Shown here: positions 32,203 to 42,075 of the stretch, piece after piece | How positions within the stretch are numbered: the first letter of the stretch is position 1 | How the letters are laid out: each line of letters begins with the position of its first letter | NCBI RefSeq assembly: GCF_035917675.1 | Contig: NZ_CP109104.1 | Span: 1,116,001 to 1,180,000 of the forward strand | Reading direction: 5' to 3' | Length of the DNA stretch: 64,000 bases | Source: Streptomyces sp. NBC_01775 | GTDB taxonomy: Bacteria > Actinomycetota > Actinomycetes > Streptomycetales > Streptomycetaceae | The notes under the pieces: generated by a model | Database searches by the model: none | What the model was told of the DNA's origin: nothing | The model's input: only the letters and a program-made list of their open reading frames with translations | Position numbers and translations under genes: made by a program

Positions 32203-32232
32203 TTGACGCGGCCCGTCCGGCATTCTCAATAT
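32203..32232 (+). promoter_or_regulatory. Likely sigma-70-type promoter of the betaine catabolic operon
   Basis: TTGACG at 32203-32208 and CAATAT at 32227-32232 are separated by 18 bp, a good match to the vegetative consensus for Streptomyces. The start codon of the dehydrogenase is 54 nt downstream, leaving room for an IclR site in the A/T-rich leader (32233-32280). Confidence 0.5.
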
Positions 32233-32285
32233 GTTCCTCATAGCGCAACCAGTCGTGCACTACGCAACAACTGCGAGGTCTGGGA

Positions 32286-33371
32286 ATGCCACACGAGGTC
32301 CGCGCTGTCGTCACGATGAAGAAGGACGCCCCCGCTGAGGTGCAGACGGTCCTGGTACCGGACCCCGGCCCCGGCGAAGTCCTCGTATCCGTCCAGGCAT
32401 GCGGCGTATGCCATACCGATCTGCACTACCGGGAAGGCGCTGTCAGCGACGAATTCCCGTTCCTGCTCGGCCACGAGGCCGCGGGCACCGTGGAGTCCAC
32501 GGGCCCCGGCGTCACGGATCTGCGTCCCGGCGACCTCGTCGTGCTCGCCTGGCGCTCCCCCTGCGGCAGGTGCCGCGCCTGCCGCAAGGGCCGGCCGTGG
32601 TACTGCTTCGACTCCCGCAACGCCCGCCAGCCCATGACCCTGCTGGACGGCACCCCGCTGACCCCCGCGCTCGGCATCGGCGCCTTCGCCGAGAAGACGC
32701 TGGTCGACGCGGGCCAGGCCATCAAGATCGATCCCGCGGCGCGGCCCGAGGCCGCCGGGCTCATCGGCTGCGGCGTCATGGCCGGGTGGGGGGCCGCCGT
32801 GCACACCGGCGGCGTCTCCAACGGCGACACCGTCGCGGTCATCGGCTGCGGGGGTGTCGGCAACGCCGCCATCGCCGCCGCGTCACTCGCCGGAGCCCGC
32901 CGGGTGATCGCCGTGGACATCGACGACTCCAAGCTCGACACCGCAAGCCGCTTCGGCGCCACGCACAGCGTCAACTCGCGCGGCACCGACCCCGTCGAGG
33001 CCGTACGCCAGCTCACCGGCGGCCACGGCGCCGACCTGGTCATCGAGGCGGTCGGCCGCCCCGAGACCTACCTCCAGGGCTTCGCCATGCGCGACCTGGC
33101 GGGCGTCCTCGTGCAGGCCGGCGTGCCCGCACCCGGCGTCCGGATCGAGCTTCCGCTCCAGGAGCTGTTCTCCCGGGGCGGAGCCCTCAAGTCCTCCTGG
33201 TACGGGGACTGTCTGCCCAGCCGTGACTTCCCCGTACTGATCGACCTGTATCTCAGCGGCAAGCTCGACCTGGGCGCCTTCGTCACCGAGACGATCGCGC
33301 TGGACGAGGTCGAGATCGCCTTCGAGCGGATGCTGCGCGGCAAGGTCCTGCGATCGGTGGTGGTCCTGTGA
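32286..33371 (+). CDS. mscR: S-(hydroxymethyl)mycothiol dehydrogenase (mycothiol-dependent formaldehyde dehydrogenase)
   Basis: A 361-residue zinc-dependent alcohol dehydrogenase closely matching actinobacterial MscR/FadH. The catalytic zinc region is [16 protein letters not shown]; the structural zinc loop is [15 protein letters not shown]; the NAD motif is [21 protein letters not shown] with an acidic residue at the next strand end (VDIDDSK). This enzyme oxidises the mycothiol-formaldehyde adduct and so detoxifies formaldehyde. Each demethylation step encoded downstream can release formaldehyde, which explains the position. Its stop overlaps the next start by 4 nt (GTGA). Start ATG 32286; GCGAGGTCTGGGA precedes it. 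Confidence 0.85.
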   Translation: MPHEVRAVVTMKKDAPAEVQTVLVPDPGPGEVLVSVQACGVCHTDLHYREGAVSDEFPFLLGHEAAGTVESTGPGVTDLRPGDLVVLAWRSPCGRCRACRKGRPWYCFDSRNARQPMTLLDGTPLTPALGIGAFAEKTLVDAGQAIKIDPAARPEAAGLIGCGVMAGWGAAVHTGGVSNGDTVAVIGCGGVGNAAIAAASLAGARRVIAVDIDDSKLDTASRFGATHSVNSRGTDPVEAVRQLTGGHGADLVIEAVGRPETYLQGFAMRDLAGVLVQAGVPAPGVRIELPLQELFSRGGALKSSWYGDCLPSRDFPVLIDLYLSGKLDLGAFVTETIALDEVEIAFERMLRGKVLRSVVVL

Positions 33372-35896
33372 ACACTGTCCCTGCCGGTTCCGCGACCGGG
33401 GAGATCCCGTCCGCGGAACGGCGTACCGAGCGCGTCGTGATCATCGGCGCGGGAATCGTCGGCTGTGCGCTGGCCGACGAACTCACAGCGCGTGGCTGGA
33501 GCGACGTCACCGTCCTCGAACAGGGCCCGCTCGCCTCCCCCGGCGGGTCCACCTCCCACGCGCCGGGGCTGGTCTTCCGCACCAGCCCCTCCAAGACACT
33601 GACGGCCTACGCGGCCTACACCGTCGAGAAGTTCAGCTCGCTGCGGGTCGACGGGCGCTCCTGCTTCCTGCCGGTGGGCGGCCTGGAGGTCGCCGCGAGC
33701 GAGGAGCGCTGGCTGGACCTGCACCGCAAGGCCGGACTCGCCGCCTCCTGGGGCGTCCAGGGTGAACTGGTCGGCCCTGCTCGGTGCGCGGAGCTGTTCC
33801 CGATGCTCGACCCCGAGCGGGTGCTGGGCGGCTTCCACACCCCCGGCGACGGGCTGGCCCGTGCCGTACTGGCCTGCCACGCGCAGACAGCCCGCGCCCA
33901 GCGGCGCGGCGCCCGCTTCCTGGACCGGCACACCGTCACCGGCATCGAACGCGACGGCGGCCGGGTCACCGGCGTCGTCACCGACCGGGGCACCTTCCCC
34001 GCCGACCACGTCGTCTCGGCGGCCGGTTTCTGGGGCCCGGTCATCGGTGCCATGGCGGGCGTGGACGTCCCCCTGCTGCCCCTGGCCCACCAGTACGCGA
34101 AGACCGCACCGCTGCCGTCCCTGGCCGGATCCGGTGCGCGGGGCGGCGGCGGCCCGCACGGCGCCGAGGCCGTCCGGCCCATACTCCGCCACCAGGACCA
34201 CGACCTCTACTACCGCGAACACCTCGACCCCTCGGGCGGCGCGGGCCGTATCGGCATCGGCACCTACGCGCACCGTCCCCTGCCGGTGGACCCCTACGCC
34301 GTGCCCGCCTACGACGAGGCACCCGTGATGCCCTCCTCGCTGCCCTTCACCGAGGAGGACTTCGCCCCCAGCTGGGCGGAGACCGGCCGCATGCTGCCCC
34401 AGCTGGCCGCCTCCCGGGTGGGCGAGGGCTTCAACGGCGTCTTCTCCTTCACCCCCGACGGCATGCCGCTGCTGGGTGAGTCCCGTGCGCTGCGGGGCTT
34501 CTGGCTCGCAGAGGCCGTGTGGGTCACCCACTCCGCCGGTGCCGCGCGCGCCGTGGCGGAGTGGATGACCGACGGCCGCACCAGCGTCGACGCGCACGAG
34601 TGCGACCTGCACCGCTTCGAGAAGGCCCAGCGCTCCCCCGCGTATGTGCGCGACCGCGGCGAGCGCGGCTTCGTCGAGGTCTACGACGTCATCCACCCCC
34701 TCCAGCCCCCCGAGCGGCCCCGGCCGCTGCGCACCAGCCCCTTCTACCCGCGCGAGCGCGAACTGGGCGCCTACTTCCTGGAGTCCGGCGGCTGGGAGCG
34801 CCCGCACTGGTACGAGGCGAACGCGCCCCTCGTACGGGACCTGGGCATTCAGGTGCCCGAGCGGGACGCCTGGACCGCACAGCACTGGTCGCCGATCGCC
34901 GCCGCCGAGGCGAAGGTCACCCGCGAGAAGGTCGCGCTCTACGACATGACACCGCTGCGCAGGCTGGAGGTCACCGGCCCCGGGTCGCTCGACTTCCTCC
35001 AGCGCATGACCAGCAACAACCTCAACAAGCGGGTCGGCGCCGTCACCTACACCCTGCTCCTGGACGAGACCGGCGGCATCCGCAGCGATCTGACGGCTGC
35101 CCGGCTCGGCCCCGACCGCTGGCAGCTCGGCGCCAACACCCCCGCCGACCTCGACTGGCTCATCCGCCGCGCTCCCGAGGGCGTACAGGTACGGGACATC
35201 ACCTCCGGCACCTGCTGCGTCGGCGTCTGGGGCCCGCTCGCCCGCGAGCTCGTCCAGCCGCTGACACCCGCCGACTTCTCCCACGGGGCCTTCGGCTACT
35301 TCAAGGCCCGCGAGACCTACATCGGCCACGTCCCCGTCACCGCGCTGCGCCTGAGCTATGTGGGCGAGCTGGGCTGGGAGCTGTACGCCGACGCCGATGT
35401 GGGGCTGCGGCTGTGGGACACCCTGTGGGAGGCCGGGCAGCGGCTCGGGGTCATCGCGGCCGGGCGCTCCGCCTTCAACAGCCTCCGGCTGGAGAAGGGG
35501 TATCGCGCCTGGGGTACCGACATGAGCGCCGAACACACCCCGGAAGAGGCGGGAGTCGGCTTCGCCGTACGGCCCGCCAAGGGCGACTTCACCGGGCGCG
35601 AAGCGCTCGCCGCGCTCGACGCTCCCGCGCGGCGGCTGGTGTGCCTCACCCTCGACGACCCGGCGGCGGTCGTCATGGGCAGCGAACCCGTCCATGTCGA
35701 CGGCGTCCCCGCCGGGTATGTGACCAGTGCGTCCTACGGGTACAGCGTGGGGCGGTGTGTGGCCTACGCGTGGGTCCCCGCGGGGGCGGCTTCCCCCGGG
35801 ACACCGGTGCATGTGGAGTACTTCGGCGAGAAGGTCTCCGCGACGGTTGCGGCTGAGCCGCTTTTTGATCCTGAGATGGCCCGGATCCGCTGCTGA
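33368..35896 (+). CDS. Dimethylglycine oxidase/dehydrogenase-like FAD + folate protein
   Basis: An 842-residue two-half protein. Residues 20-390 are a DAO-type flavin domain: [21 protein letters not shown], then STSHAPGLV, where H64 matches the histidine carrying covalent FAD in dimethylglycine oxidase. A linker domain (FAO_M type) follows. Residues 440-842 are a GcvT/aminomethyltransferase-like folate domain ([20 protein letters not shown], then [17 protein letters not shown] and the C-terminal barrel). The family demethylates dimethylglycine to sarcosine and passes the one-carbon unit to tetrahydrofolate or releases it as formaldehyde. GTG 33368 overlaps mscR. The 4-nt overlap indicates coupled translation. 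Confidence 0.85.
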   Translation: MNTVPAGSATGEIPSAERRTERVVIIGAGIVGCALADELTARGWSDVTVLEQGPLASPGGSTSHAPGLVFRTSPSKTLTAYAAYTVEKFSSLRVDGRSCFLPVGGLEVAASEERWLDLHRKAGLAASWGVQGELVGPARCAELFPMLDPERVLGGFHTPGDGLARAVLACHAQTARAQRRGARFLDRHTVTGIERDGGRVTGVVTDRGTFPADHVVSAAGFWGPVIGAMAGVDVPLLPLAHQYAKTAPLPSLAGSGARGGGGPHGAEAVRPILRHQDHDLYYREHLDPSGGAGRIGIGTYAHRPLPVDPYAVPAYDEAPVMPSSLPFTEEDFAPSWAETGRMLPQLAASRVGEGFNGVFSFTPDGMPLLGESRALRGFWLAEAVWVTHSAGAARAVAEWMTDGRTSVDAHECDLHRFEKAQRSPAYVRDRGERGFVEVYDVIHPLQPPERPRPLRTSPFYPRERELGAYFLESGGWERPHWYEANAPLVRDLGIQVPERDAWTAQHWSPIAAAEAKVTREKVALYDMTPLRRLEVTGPGSLDFLQRMTSNNLNKRVGAVTYTLLLDETGGIRSDLTAARLGPDRWQLGANTPADLDWLIRRAPEGVQVRDITSGTCCVGVWGPLARELVQPLTPADFSHGAFGYFKARETYIGHVPVTALRLSYVGELGWELYADADVGLRLWDTLWEAGQRLGVIAAGRSAFNSLRLEKGYRAWGTDMSAEHTPEEAGVGFAVRPAKGDFTGREALAALDAPARRLVCLTLDDPAAVVMGSEPVHVDGVPAGYVTSASYGYSVGRCVAYAWVPAGAASPGTPVHVEYFGEKVSATVAAEPLFDPEMARIRC

Positions 35897-35959
35897 GCGC
35901 TCCGCGGGAAGTGCTGGGCGCTCCGCGGGAAGTGCCGGGCGCTCCGCGGGAAGTGCCGG
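35897..35959. repeat. 21-bp tandem repeat, 3 copies
   Basis: GCGCTCCGCGGGAAGTGC followed by CGG (one copy TGG) is repeated at 35897, 35918 and 35939, starting exactly after the stop of the dimethylglycine-oxidase-like gene. A CCCCGCGCCCCTTCGGGG-type hairpin follows near 36030-36048, a form common in Streptomyces intergenic DNA. Confidence 0.8.
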
Positions 35960-36082
35960 GGGTCGTCGTTCGGCTGCGACCGGGTCGAGGCTGGTCGCTC
36001 CCACGCGGCGGAGCCGCATATGGCACAGCCCCGCGCCCCTTCGGGGCACGAAGGGTCCGGGGCCGGAAACAGGGAGGCTCGC

Positions 36083-37294
36083 ATGAAGACGAACCGCGAC
36101 ATCATCGTCATCGGCCTCGGCGGCATGGGAAGTGCCGCCGCCTACCACCTCGCGGCCCGCGGCCACCGCGTGCTCGGCCTGGAGCGCTTCGGGCCCGCCC
36201 ACAACCGGGGTTCGAGCCACGGCGGCTCCCGCATCACCCGCCAGTCCTACTTCGAAGATCCCGCCTACGTTCCTCTCCTCCTGCGTTCCTACGAGCTGTT
36301 CGAGAAGCTGGAGCGCGACACCGGCCGCGACATCGCCACCCTGTGCGGCGGCGTCATGCTGGGCCGCCCCGACAGCCGTACCGTCGCGGGCAGCCTGCGC
36401 TCGGCCCGGCAGTGGGGGCTCCCCCACGAACTGCTGGATGCCAAGGAGGTGCGCCGCCGCTTCCCGACGCTGACGCCGGGCGACGACGAGGTCGCGCTGT
36501 ATGAGGAGCGGGCCGGCTTCGTACGGCCCGAGGCGACGGTCACGGCGCATGTGCGGCTCGCGCTCCAGGCGGGCGCCGAGCTGCGGTTCGAGGAGCCGGT
36601 GACCCGATGGGAGGTGCTGCCCGGCGGCAAGGGCGTACGCGTACACACGGCCGACGACGTCTACACGGCCGGGCATCTGGTGGTGTGCCCGGGTGCCTGG
36701 GCACCGCGGCTGCTGGCGGATCTCGGCGTCAGCTTCACCATCGAGCGGCAGATCATGTACTGGTTCCATCCGCGCGGCGGCACCGTGCCGTTCGAGCCGG
36801 GGCGGCATCCCATCTACATCTGGGAGGACGCCGAGGGCGTCCAGATCTACGGCTTTCCCGCCATCGAGGGCCCGGACGGCGGCGCGAAGGCCGCCTTCTT
36901 CCGCAAGGCCGGCGACTGCGATCCCGAGACCATCGACCGCACCGTCCACGACGAGGAGACCGCCGCGATGGCCGCGCAGTTGGCACCCCGGCTGCCCCAG
37001 CTTCCCGGCAGCCTGCGCAAGGCTGTGACCTGCATGTATACGACGACACCCGACGAACACTTCGTGCTGGCCCGGCACCCGGGGCACCCGGAGGCGGTGA
37101 CCGTGGCGTGCGGGTTCTCCGGGCACGGCTTCAAGTTCGTCCCCGTGATCGGCGAGATCGTCGCCGACCTGGCGCTCAACGGCACCACCGAGCACCCCAT
37201 CGCCCTGTTCGACCCGCTCAGGCGGTTCGGCACACCCGGTCAGTCCGACCCGCTCAGCCAGTCCGCGACTCCCGAGGGAGATACCACGACATGA
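36083..37294 (+). CDS. Monomeric sarcosine oxidase / N-methyltryptophan oxidase-like flavoprotein
   Basis: A 403-residue FAD amine oxidase of the MSOX/MTOX family. The FAD motif is [39 protein letters not shown] is the typical segment near the flavin; C317 in [13 protein letters not shown] is at the position of the cysteine that covalently holds FAD in sarcosine oxidase; and [14 protein letters not shown] is intact. It would oxidise sarcosine to glycine with release of formaldehyde and hydrogen peroxide. ATG 36083 has AGGGAGG 5 nt upstream, and its stop overlaps the next start (ATGA). A role in the last betaine demethylation is well supported by neighbours. Confidence 0.85.
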   Translation: MKTNRDIIVIGLGGMGSAAAYHLAARGHRVLGLERFGPAHNRGSSHGGSRITRQSYFEDPAYVPLLLRSYELFEKLERDTGRDIATLCGGVMLGRPDSRTVAGSLRSARQWGLPHELLDAKEVRRRFPTLTPGDDEVALYEERAGFVRPEATVTAHVRLALQAGAELRFEEPVTRWEVLPGGKGVRVHTADDVYTAGHLVVCPGAWAPRLLADLGVSFTIERQIMYWFHPRGGTVPFEPGRHPIYIWEDAEGVQIYGFPAIEGPDGGAKAAFFRKAGDCDPETIDRTVHDEETAAMAAQLAPRLPQLPGSLRKAVTCMYTTTPDEHFVLARHPGHPEAVTVACGFSGHGFKFVPVIGEIVADLALNGTTEHPIALFDPLRRFGTPGQSDPLSQSATPEGDTTT

Positions 37295-38412
37295 CGACCG
37301 CCGTCGGCAGTCTGCTGGCGACCCTGCCAGGACACCGCTACACCGATCCGGAGACCTTCCGGCGAGAGCAGGAGCGCATCTTCGAGACCGACTGGTACTG
37401 CGCCGTCCGCGCGGCCGACCTGGACAAGCCGGGCGCCTACCGCACCGTCCAGGTGGGCCGGGAGAGCGTGCTGGTGACCCGCAACCGGCGAGGCGAGCTG
37501 CGGGCCTTCTTGAACGTGTGCCGGCACCGGGGCGCCCGGCTGTGCACGGCGGAGTCGGGCGAGGTGCGGCGCAGCCTCCAGTGTCCGTACCACGCCTGGA
37601 CGTACGACCTGGACGGCAAGCTGACGGCAGCGCCGAACCTGACGCGGATGCCGGATGTGGACCGCGCCCAGTACGGGCTGCACACCGTGCACCTGCGCGA
37701 GTGGCTGGGCTACGCCTGGGTGTGCCTGGCCGGTGAGCCGCCCTCGTTCGAGGAGACGGTGATGGGCGACGTGGCCGACCGGCTGGGCGGCACGGACGTC
37801 ATCGGGCACTACGGCATCGAGGCGCTGGCGCTGGGCAAGCGGCACGTCTACGACGTCGCGGCCAACTGGAAGCTGATCATCGAGAACTTCATGGAGTGCT
37901 ATCACTGCGCCACCATCCATCCCGAACTGACCGAGGTGCTGCCGGAGTTCGCCGACGGGTTCGCCGCCCAGTACTACGTCGGGCACGGGCCGGAGTTCGC
38001 CACCGAGGCGGAGGGCTTCACCGTCGACGGCAGCGCGGGCTTCGAGCGGCTGCCGGGCGTGCCCGACACACACGACCGCCGCTACTACGCCATCACCATC
38101 CGCCCGCAGGTCTTCGTCAATCTGGTGCCCGACCATGTGATCGTGCACCGGATGTTCCCGATGGCCGAGGACCGTACGGTCGTGGAGTGCGACTGGCTCT
38201 ACGCGCCGGAGGTCGTCGCGGCGGGCGCCGATGTCTCACATTCGGTGGAGCTGTTCCACCGCGTCAACCTCCAGGACTTCGACGCCTGTGAGCGCACCCA
38301 GCCGGCCATGGCCTCCCGCGCCTACCGGGACGGCGGGGTGCTGGTGCCCAGCGAGCACCACATCGGCGAGTTCCACGAGTGGGTCACGGCCCGGCTCACC
38401 GAGGAGAGCTGA
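37291..38412 (+). CDS. gbcA: Rieske oxygenase alpha subunit, glycine betaine demethylase (GbcA) type
   Basis: A 373-residue ring-hydroxylating-oxygenase-type protein. The Rieske cluster is bound by C-R-H ([11 protein letters not shown]) and C-P-Y-H ([14 protein letters not shown]). The mononuclear iron site is [15 protein letters not shown], with its two histidines. Sequence style and locus match GbcA, which demethylates glycine betaine to dimethylglycine with O2; related enzymes act on stachydrine or carnitine. Start ATG 37291 overlaps the sarcosine-oxidase-like stop. Electrons would come from the ferredoxin/reductase pair at 29506-31016. The substrate is inferred from neighbouring dimethylglycine and sarcosine enzymes. 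Confidence 0.83.
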   Translation: MTTAVGSLLATLPGHRYTDPETFRREQERIFETDWYCAVRAADLDKPGAYRTVQVGRESVLVTRNRRGELRAFLNVCRHRGARLCTAESGEVRRSLQCPYHAWTYDLDGKLTAAPNLTRMPDVDRAQYGLHTVHLREWLGYAWVCLAGEPPSFEETVMGDVADRLGGTDVIGHYGIEALALGKRHVYDVAANWKLIIENFMECYHCATIHPELTEVLPEFADGFAAQYYVGHGPEFATEAEGFTVDGSAGFERLPGVPDTHDRRYYAITIRPQVFVNLVPDHVIVHRMFPMAEDRTVVECDWLYAPEVVAAGADVSHSVELFHRVNLQDFDACERTQPAMASRAYRDGGVLVPSEHHIGEFHEWVTARLTEES

Positions 38413-38465
38413 GCCGGGCCCGATGCCGGCCCCCGGCAACAGCCACCACCTGGCTCCCGCCTTTC

Positions 38466-38493
38466 CCGGCCGTGCCCCCTGGGGCACGGCCGG
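38466..38493. terminator. Bidirectional terminator hairpin
   Basis: CCGGCCGTGCCCC at 38466-38478 pairs perfectly with GGGGCACGGCCGG at 38481-38493, loop of 2 nt. It lies between the convergent betaine operon and hexosaminidase gene and should terminate both. Confidence 0.75.
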
Positions 38494-38555
38494 CATGTCG
38501 CGGGCCTGGCAGCGGGGTCGAGCGCGACCACGTCCCCGGCTACTTGCGCTACGGG

Positions 38556-40157
38556 TCAGCGCGGGCGGCCGGGGATGCCGGGGCGGCGCTGCCAGGGGCG
38601 AGGGCCGGAGGGTGGGCGGTAGTCGACGCCCATGGCATCCAGGCGGGCGTAGTGGGCCTCTTCGAGACGGCGCTCGAAGTCGGCGAAGTCCCGCTCCGCG
38701 GCGGGTTCCAGCTGCGACCACGCCACCTCGGCGACCGCGGCCAGCCGGGGAAAGACCTGGTAGTCCACGCGCTGCGGGCTCTCGGTGCACTCGCTCCACA
38801 GGTTGGCCTGGATACCGAGGACGTGCCGCGCCTGGGGCGTGTCCGCCAACTCGGGCGGCAGCGGCTCGAAGTGGTAGACGTCCCGCAGGGTCTGGACGTA
38901 CCCGAGCGGCATCGGCTCGTCCTCGCCCCCGTCCTGACGGCGGTCCAGATACAGCTCGTGTTCGGGACACATCACCACGTCGTGGCCGGCGCGAGCCGCG
39001 GTGACCCCACCGTCGTAGCCGCGCCAGGACGAGACGGCGGCGCCCTCGGTGAGGCTGCCGCCCGGAAAGCCGTCCTCCAGTACACCGCCCTCCAGGATCT
39101 CGTCCCAGCCGATGAGCCGCCGCCCGCGCGCGGCGAGCCAGCGGTCGAAGTGCCGTGTGAACCAGCCCTGTAGGGCGTCCTCACCGGACAGCCCCTCGGC
39201 GGTGATACGGGCCTGCGCCGTGGCCGATTCGCGCCACTGGTCCTTCTTGCACTCGTCCCCGCCGACGTGGATGAACGGTGCGGGGAACAGGTCGAGGACT
39301 TCCTCCAGCACCTCCTCGTAGAAGCGGAGGGTGGCATCGGACGGCGACAGCAGATGGAGGTTCATTCCCCAGTGGCCCGGCACCTCCAGCTCTGTCGTAT
39401 CCGCCACATCGGTGCAGCCCAGCTCGGGGTAGGCGGCGAGAGCGGCCGACGAATGGCCCGGGACATCGATCTCGGGTACGACGGTGATGTGCCGCTCGGC
39501 GGCGTAGTCGACGATCTCGCGGATGTCGTCGTGGGTGTAGTAGCCCCCGTGCGGACGGGCGTCCCAGAGCGTGGAGGCACGGTGTCCGATCTGTGTACCG
39601 GTGCGCCACGCGCCGACCTCGGTCAGCCGGGGGTGACGCGCGATCTCCAGACGCCAGCCCTGGTCGTCCGTCAGGTGGAAGTGCAGCACGTTCAGCTTGT
39701 GCGCGGCGAGCTGGTCGATGACGCGCAGCACGCCGTCCTTGGGCATGAAGTGCCGGGCGACATCCAGCATGAAGCCCCGCCAGGCGAAGCGGGGTTCATC
39801 GCCGATGTGGGTGGGGGCGAGGCGCCAGGGGCCCCAGGCTCCGGCCCGCCGGTAGGCGCGGGGCGGCAGCAGTTGGCGCAGGGTCTGGGCTGCCCAGAAG
39901 ACCCCGGCCGCGCTGCCGCCCGTGAGGTGAATACGGTCGGCGGTGACGTCGAGCCGGTACGCCTCGGGGGCCAGGCCGTCGTCAAGGCTCAGCTCAACGG
40001 CGCCCCCGCCGCCTTCTTCCCGTGGCGCCCAGCCCTGGAGCCAGTCGGCGACTCCTTCGGTGCCGGGAGCGGCCCGCAGCACAGTGCCGCTCCCCCATAC
40101 GAACTCCTCGCCGTCCTCGCTCACTTCGCTGACGACACGCGGAATCACCGCACTCAT
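38556..40157 (-). CDS. Beta-N-acetylhexosaminidase (glycoside hydrolase family 20)
   Basis: A 533-residue GH20 enzyme, which removes terminal GlcNAc or GalNAc from chitooligosaccharides and glycoconjugates. The N-terminal domain (GH20b-like) ends near residue 130; the catalytic barrel begins at FAWRGFMLDVARHFMPKDGV. FHLTDDQGWRLEI, VVPEIDVPGHSSAALAAYPE and HVGGDECKKDQW are all typical; D301-E302 are the catalytic pair of substrate-assisted hydrolysis. ANLWSECTESPQRVDYQVFP is also conserved. There is no signal peptide, so the enzyme is probably cytoplasmic and acts on imported oligosaccharides. It is 47 nt downstream of the ABC permease genes, in one operon with them. Confidence 0.9.
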   Translation of the reverse strand: MSAVIPRVVSEVSEDGEEFVWGSGTVLRAAPGTEGVADWLQGWAPREEGGGGAVELSLDDGLAPEAYRLDVTADRIHLTGGSAAGVFWAAQTLRQLLPPRAYRRAGAWGPWRLAPTHIGDEPRFAWRGFMLDVARHFMPKDGVLRVIDQLAAHKLNVLHFHLTDDQGWRLEIARHPRLTEVGAWRTGTQIGHRASTLWDARPHGGYYTHDDIREIVDYAAERHITVVPEIDVPGHSSAALAAYPELGCTDVADTTELEVPGHWGMNLHLLSPSDATLRFYEEVLEEVLDLFPAPFIHVGGDECKKDQWRESATAQARITAEGLSGEDALQGWFTRHFDRWLAARGRRLIGWDEILEGGVLEDGFPGGSLTEGAAVSSWRGYDGGVTAARAGHDVVMCPEHELYLDRRQDGGEDEPMPLGYVQTLRDVYHFEPLPPELADTPQARHVLGIQANLWSECTESPQRVDYQVFPRLAAVAEVAWSQLEPAAERDFADFERRLEEAHYARLDAMGVDYRPPSGPRPWQRRPGIPGRPR

Positions 40158-40204
40158 ACCCCGCCCCTGCCTTCCGTTTCCACCGGCACTCGCCCTTCGG
40201 CCCT

Positions 40205-41098
40205 TCAGTCCTTGACCGCTCCGCCGAGCCCCGACACCAGCCTGCGGTGCACGGCGATGAAGAAGATCAGCACCGGCAGCGTCATCACCGTCGAGGCCGC
40301 CATCACGCCGCCCCAGTCGGGGGTTTCCTCGTCGAAGAAGACCAGGAGTGCCATCGGCAGCGTCTGGTTCTCGGTCGCGCTGATGATGAAGGTCTGCGCG
40401 AACAGGAAGTCGTTCCAGGTCGCGATGAACGAGAAGACGCTCGTGGCGACGAGCCCAGGCAGTACCAGGGGGAAGAGGATCTGCCACAGGAAGCGCTTCC
40501 TGCTCGCGCCGTCGAGGTACGCCTGCTCCTCCAGCGAGTCCGGCACCGCGCGTACGAACCCCCGCAGCATCCAGATGGCGAAGGGCAGCGAGAAGGCGAT
40601 GTGCGGCAGGATCAGCGAGCCCAGGGAATTGAGCGTGCCGAAGTCCCGCATCAGGAAGAACATCGGGATGGTCAGCGCCTCGATCGGCACCATCTGGGCG
40701 GCCAGGAAGAGGATCAGCAGCGTCGTGCGCAGGCGGAAGCGGAACCGCGTCACAGCTGTCGCGGCGAGAAAGGCGATCAGCGCGGAGGCGACGACCACGC
40801 ACAGCGCCACGATCACACTGTTGGCGAAGTACCGCCCCAGCTCCTCCTGTTCGAAGACCCGCCGGAAGGAGTCCAGCGTGGGCTTCAGCGTCCACGGCAT
40901 CGGCCGTTCGGACTGCACCTCGTCCGAGGGCTTGAAGGCGGACAAGATCATCCAATACAGCGGAAAGGCCACCAGCAGCCCGATCAGTACGGCTGCGCAC
41001 TCCGCCACCAGTCGCCAGGGCTTCCGCACCCGGCGCCGCCGAGCGGGTGCGGCCCGCCGCGCGCCCCGCTGTTCCACACTGCTCACGACGGTGCTCAC
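40205..41098 (-). CDS. Sugar ABC transporter permease, NgcG-like
   Basis: A 297-residue inner-membrane permease with six predicted helices. The EAA loop is EQAYLDGASRKRFLWQILFP, which contacts the ATPase. It belongs to the MalG/carbohydrate class. GTG 41098 overlaps the stop of the upstream permease by 4 nt (GTGA). In Streptomyces such importers lack their own ATPase and use the shared MsiK, and none is encoded here. Context (GH20 enzyme, binding protein) points to chitobiose or GlcNAc transport, as for NgcEFG. Confidence 0.87.
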   Translation of the reverse strand: MSTVVSSVEQRGARRAAPARRRRVRKPWRLVAECAAVLIGLLVAFPLYWMILSAFKPSDEVQSERPMPWTLKPTLDSFRRVFEQEELGRYFANSVIVALCVVVASALIAFLAATAVTRFRFRLRTTLLILFLAAQMVPIEALTIPMFFLMRDFGTLNSLGSLILPHIAFSLPFAIWMLRGFVRAVPDSLEEQAYLDGASRKRFLWQILFPLVLPGLVATSVFSFIATWNDFLFAQTFIISATENQTLPMALLVFFDEETPDWGGVMAASTVMTLPVLIFFIAVHRRLVSGLGGAVKD

Positions 41099-42063
41099 AG
41101 CTCCTCTCCCTTCCGGCGCAGCAGCCACAGATAAACAAGTGTGAACACGAAGAGGAGCAGCAGCATCACCACTCCGATCGCGGATCCGAGGCTGTACTCG
41201 GAAGAAGCAAAGGCCTTTTGATATGCGTACACGTTCAGCACCATGTTCTGGCCCGCGATGCCGCCGCCGCCCGTCATCACATAGATCTGGGTGAAGACCT
41301 TGAAGTCCCAGATGATCGACTGAATGGTGACCACGATGAGAATCGGCCGCAGCAGCGGAGCCATCACGCTGCGCCAGATCCGCCAGGTGCCGGCGCCGTC
41401 CAGCGAGGCGGCCTCCAGCAGCTCCTGCGGAATGGCTCGGATTCCCGCGTAGACGGTCACCATCACCAGCGGGAAGGAGCACCAGACCACTTCGAAGAGG
41501 ACGAGTGCGAACGAGCTGTAGCGGCCATAGGTCCAGGCGAAGTCACCCAGCCCCAGCACCTTGTTGACGGGCCCGAAGTCGGGATCGAAGAGGAAGACCC
41601 ACACCGTGGACCCGGTGATTCCCGGGGTGGCCCAGGCGCCGATCGCGGCCACCATCAGCACCAGCCGGGGGAAGGCCCGTATCCGGCTGAGCAGTACGGC
41701 CAGGGAGCAGCCCATCAGCACCGTGCCCAGCACGCAGGCCGCGGCGAAGAGGACGGTGGCCACCAGGACATCCCAGAACTCGCCGTCGGCGAACAGCTCG
41801 GCGTAATTCGCGAATCCCTGCCAGGTGGCGGGCTCGCCGCCGCTCACCTGGGCCTGCCTGTACTCCATCATGGAGATCAGGCCGAGCTGGTAAATGGGAT
41901 AGACGAGCAGCCCCGCCAGCACCACCAGGGCCGGGGCGAGGTAGATCCAGGGCGTCCTGCGGGGGTAGCGGCGCAGCGGTGGCCGCCGCCGGTTCGCCCG
42001 TTTCCCGGGCGGAACCCCGGGCTGGTGGTCCACGGCCGGAACGGCGGCGGTCACTTGACTCAC
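41095..42063 (-). CDS. Sugar ABC transporter permease, NgcF-like
   Basis: A 322-residue MalF-type permease with six helices after an Arg/Pro-rich cytoplasmic N-terminus. The EAA loop is LLEAASLDGAGTWRIWRSVM. The first helix is WIYLAPALVVLAGLLVYPIY. GTG 42063 follows GAGGT about 9 nt upstream. It is 12 nt downstream of the binding-protein gene and overlaps the second permease, forming a tight importer operon. Confidence 0.87.
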   Translation of the reverse strand: MSQVTAAVPAVDHQPGVPPGKRANRRRPPLRRYPRRTPWIYLAPALVVLAGLLVYPIYQLGLISMMEYRQAQVSGGEPATWQGFANYAELFADGEFWDVLVATVLFAAACVLGTVLMGCSLAVLLSRIRAFPRLVLMVAAIGAWATPGITGSTVWVFLFDPDFGPVNKVLGLGDFAWTYGRYSSFALVLFEVVWCSFPLVMVTVYAGIRAIPQELLEAASLDGAGTWRIWRSVMAPLLRPILIVVTIQSIIWDFKVFTQIYVMTGGGGIAGQNMVLNVYAYQKAFASSEYSLGSAIGVVMLLLLFVFTLVYLWLLRRKGEEL

Positions 42064-42075
42064 TTGCGCTTTACC

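Noticed and set aside
33068..37195. 1375-codon minus-strand open frame
   Set aside because: It is antisense to the dimethylglycine-oxidase-like, sarcosine-oxidase-like and Rieske genes, whose motifs are clear; long antisense frames are usual at this GC content.
36607..38412. Fusion of sarcosine oxidase tail and Rieske oxygenase
   Set aside because: The open frame simply continues upstream of the ATG at 37291 in another frame of the oxidase gene; the ATGA overlap marks two separate genes.
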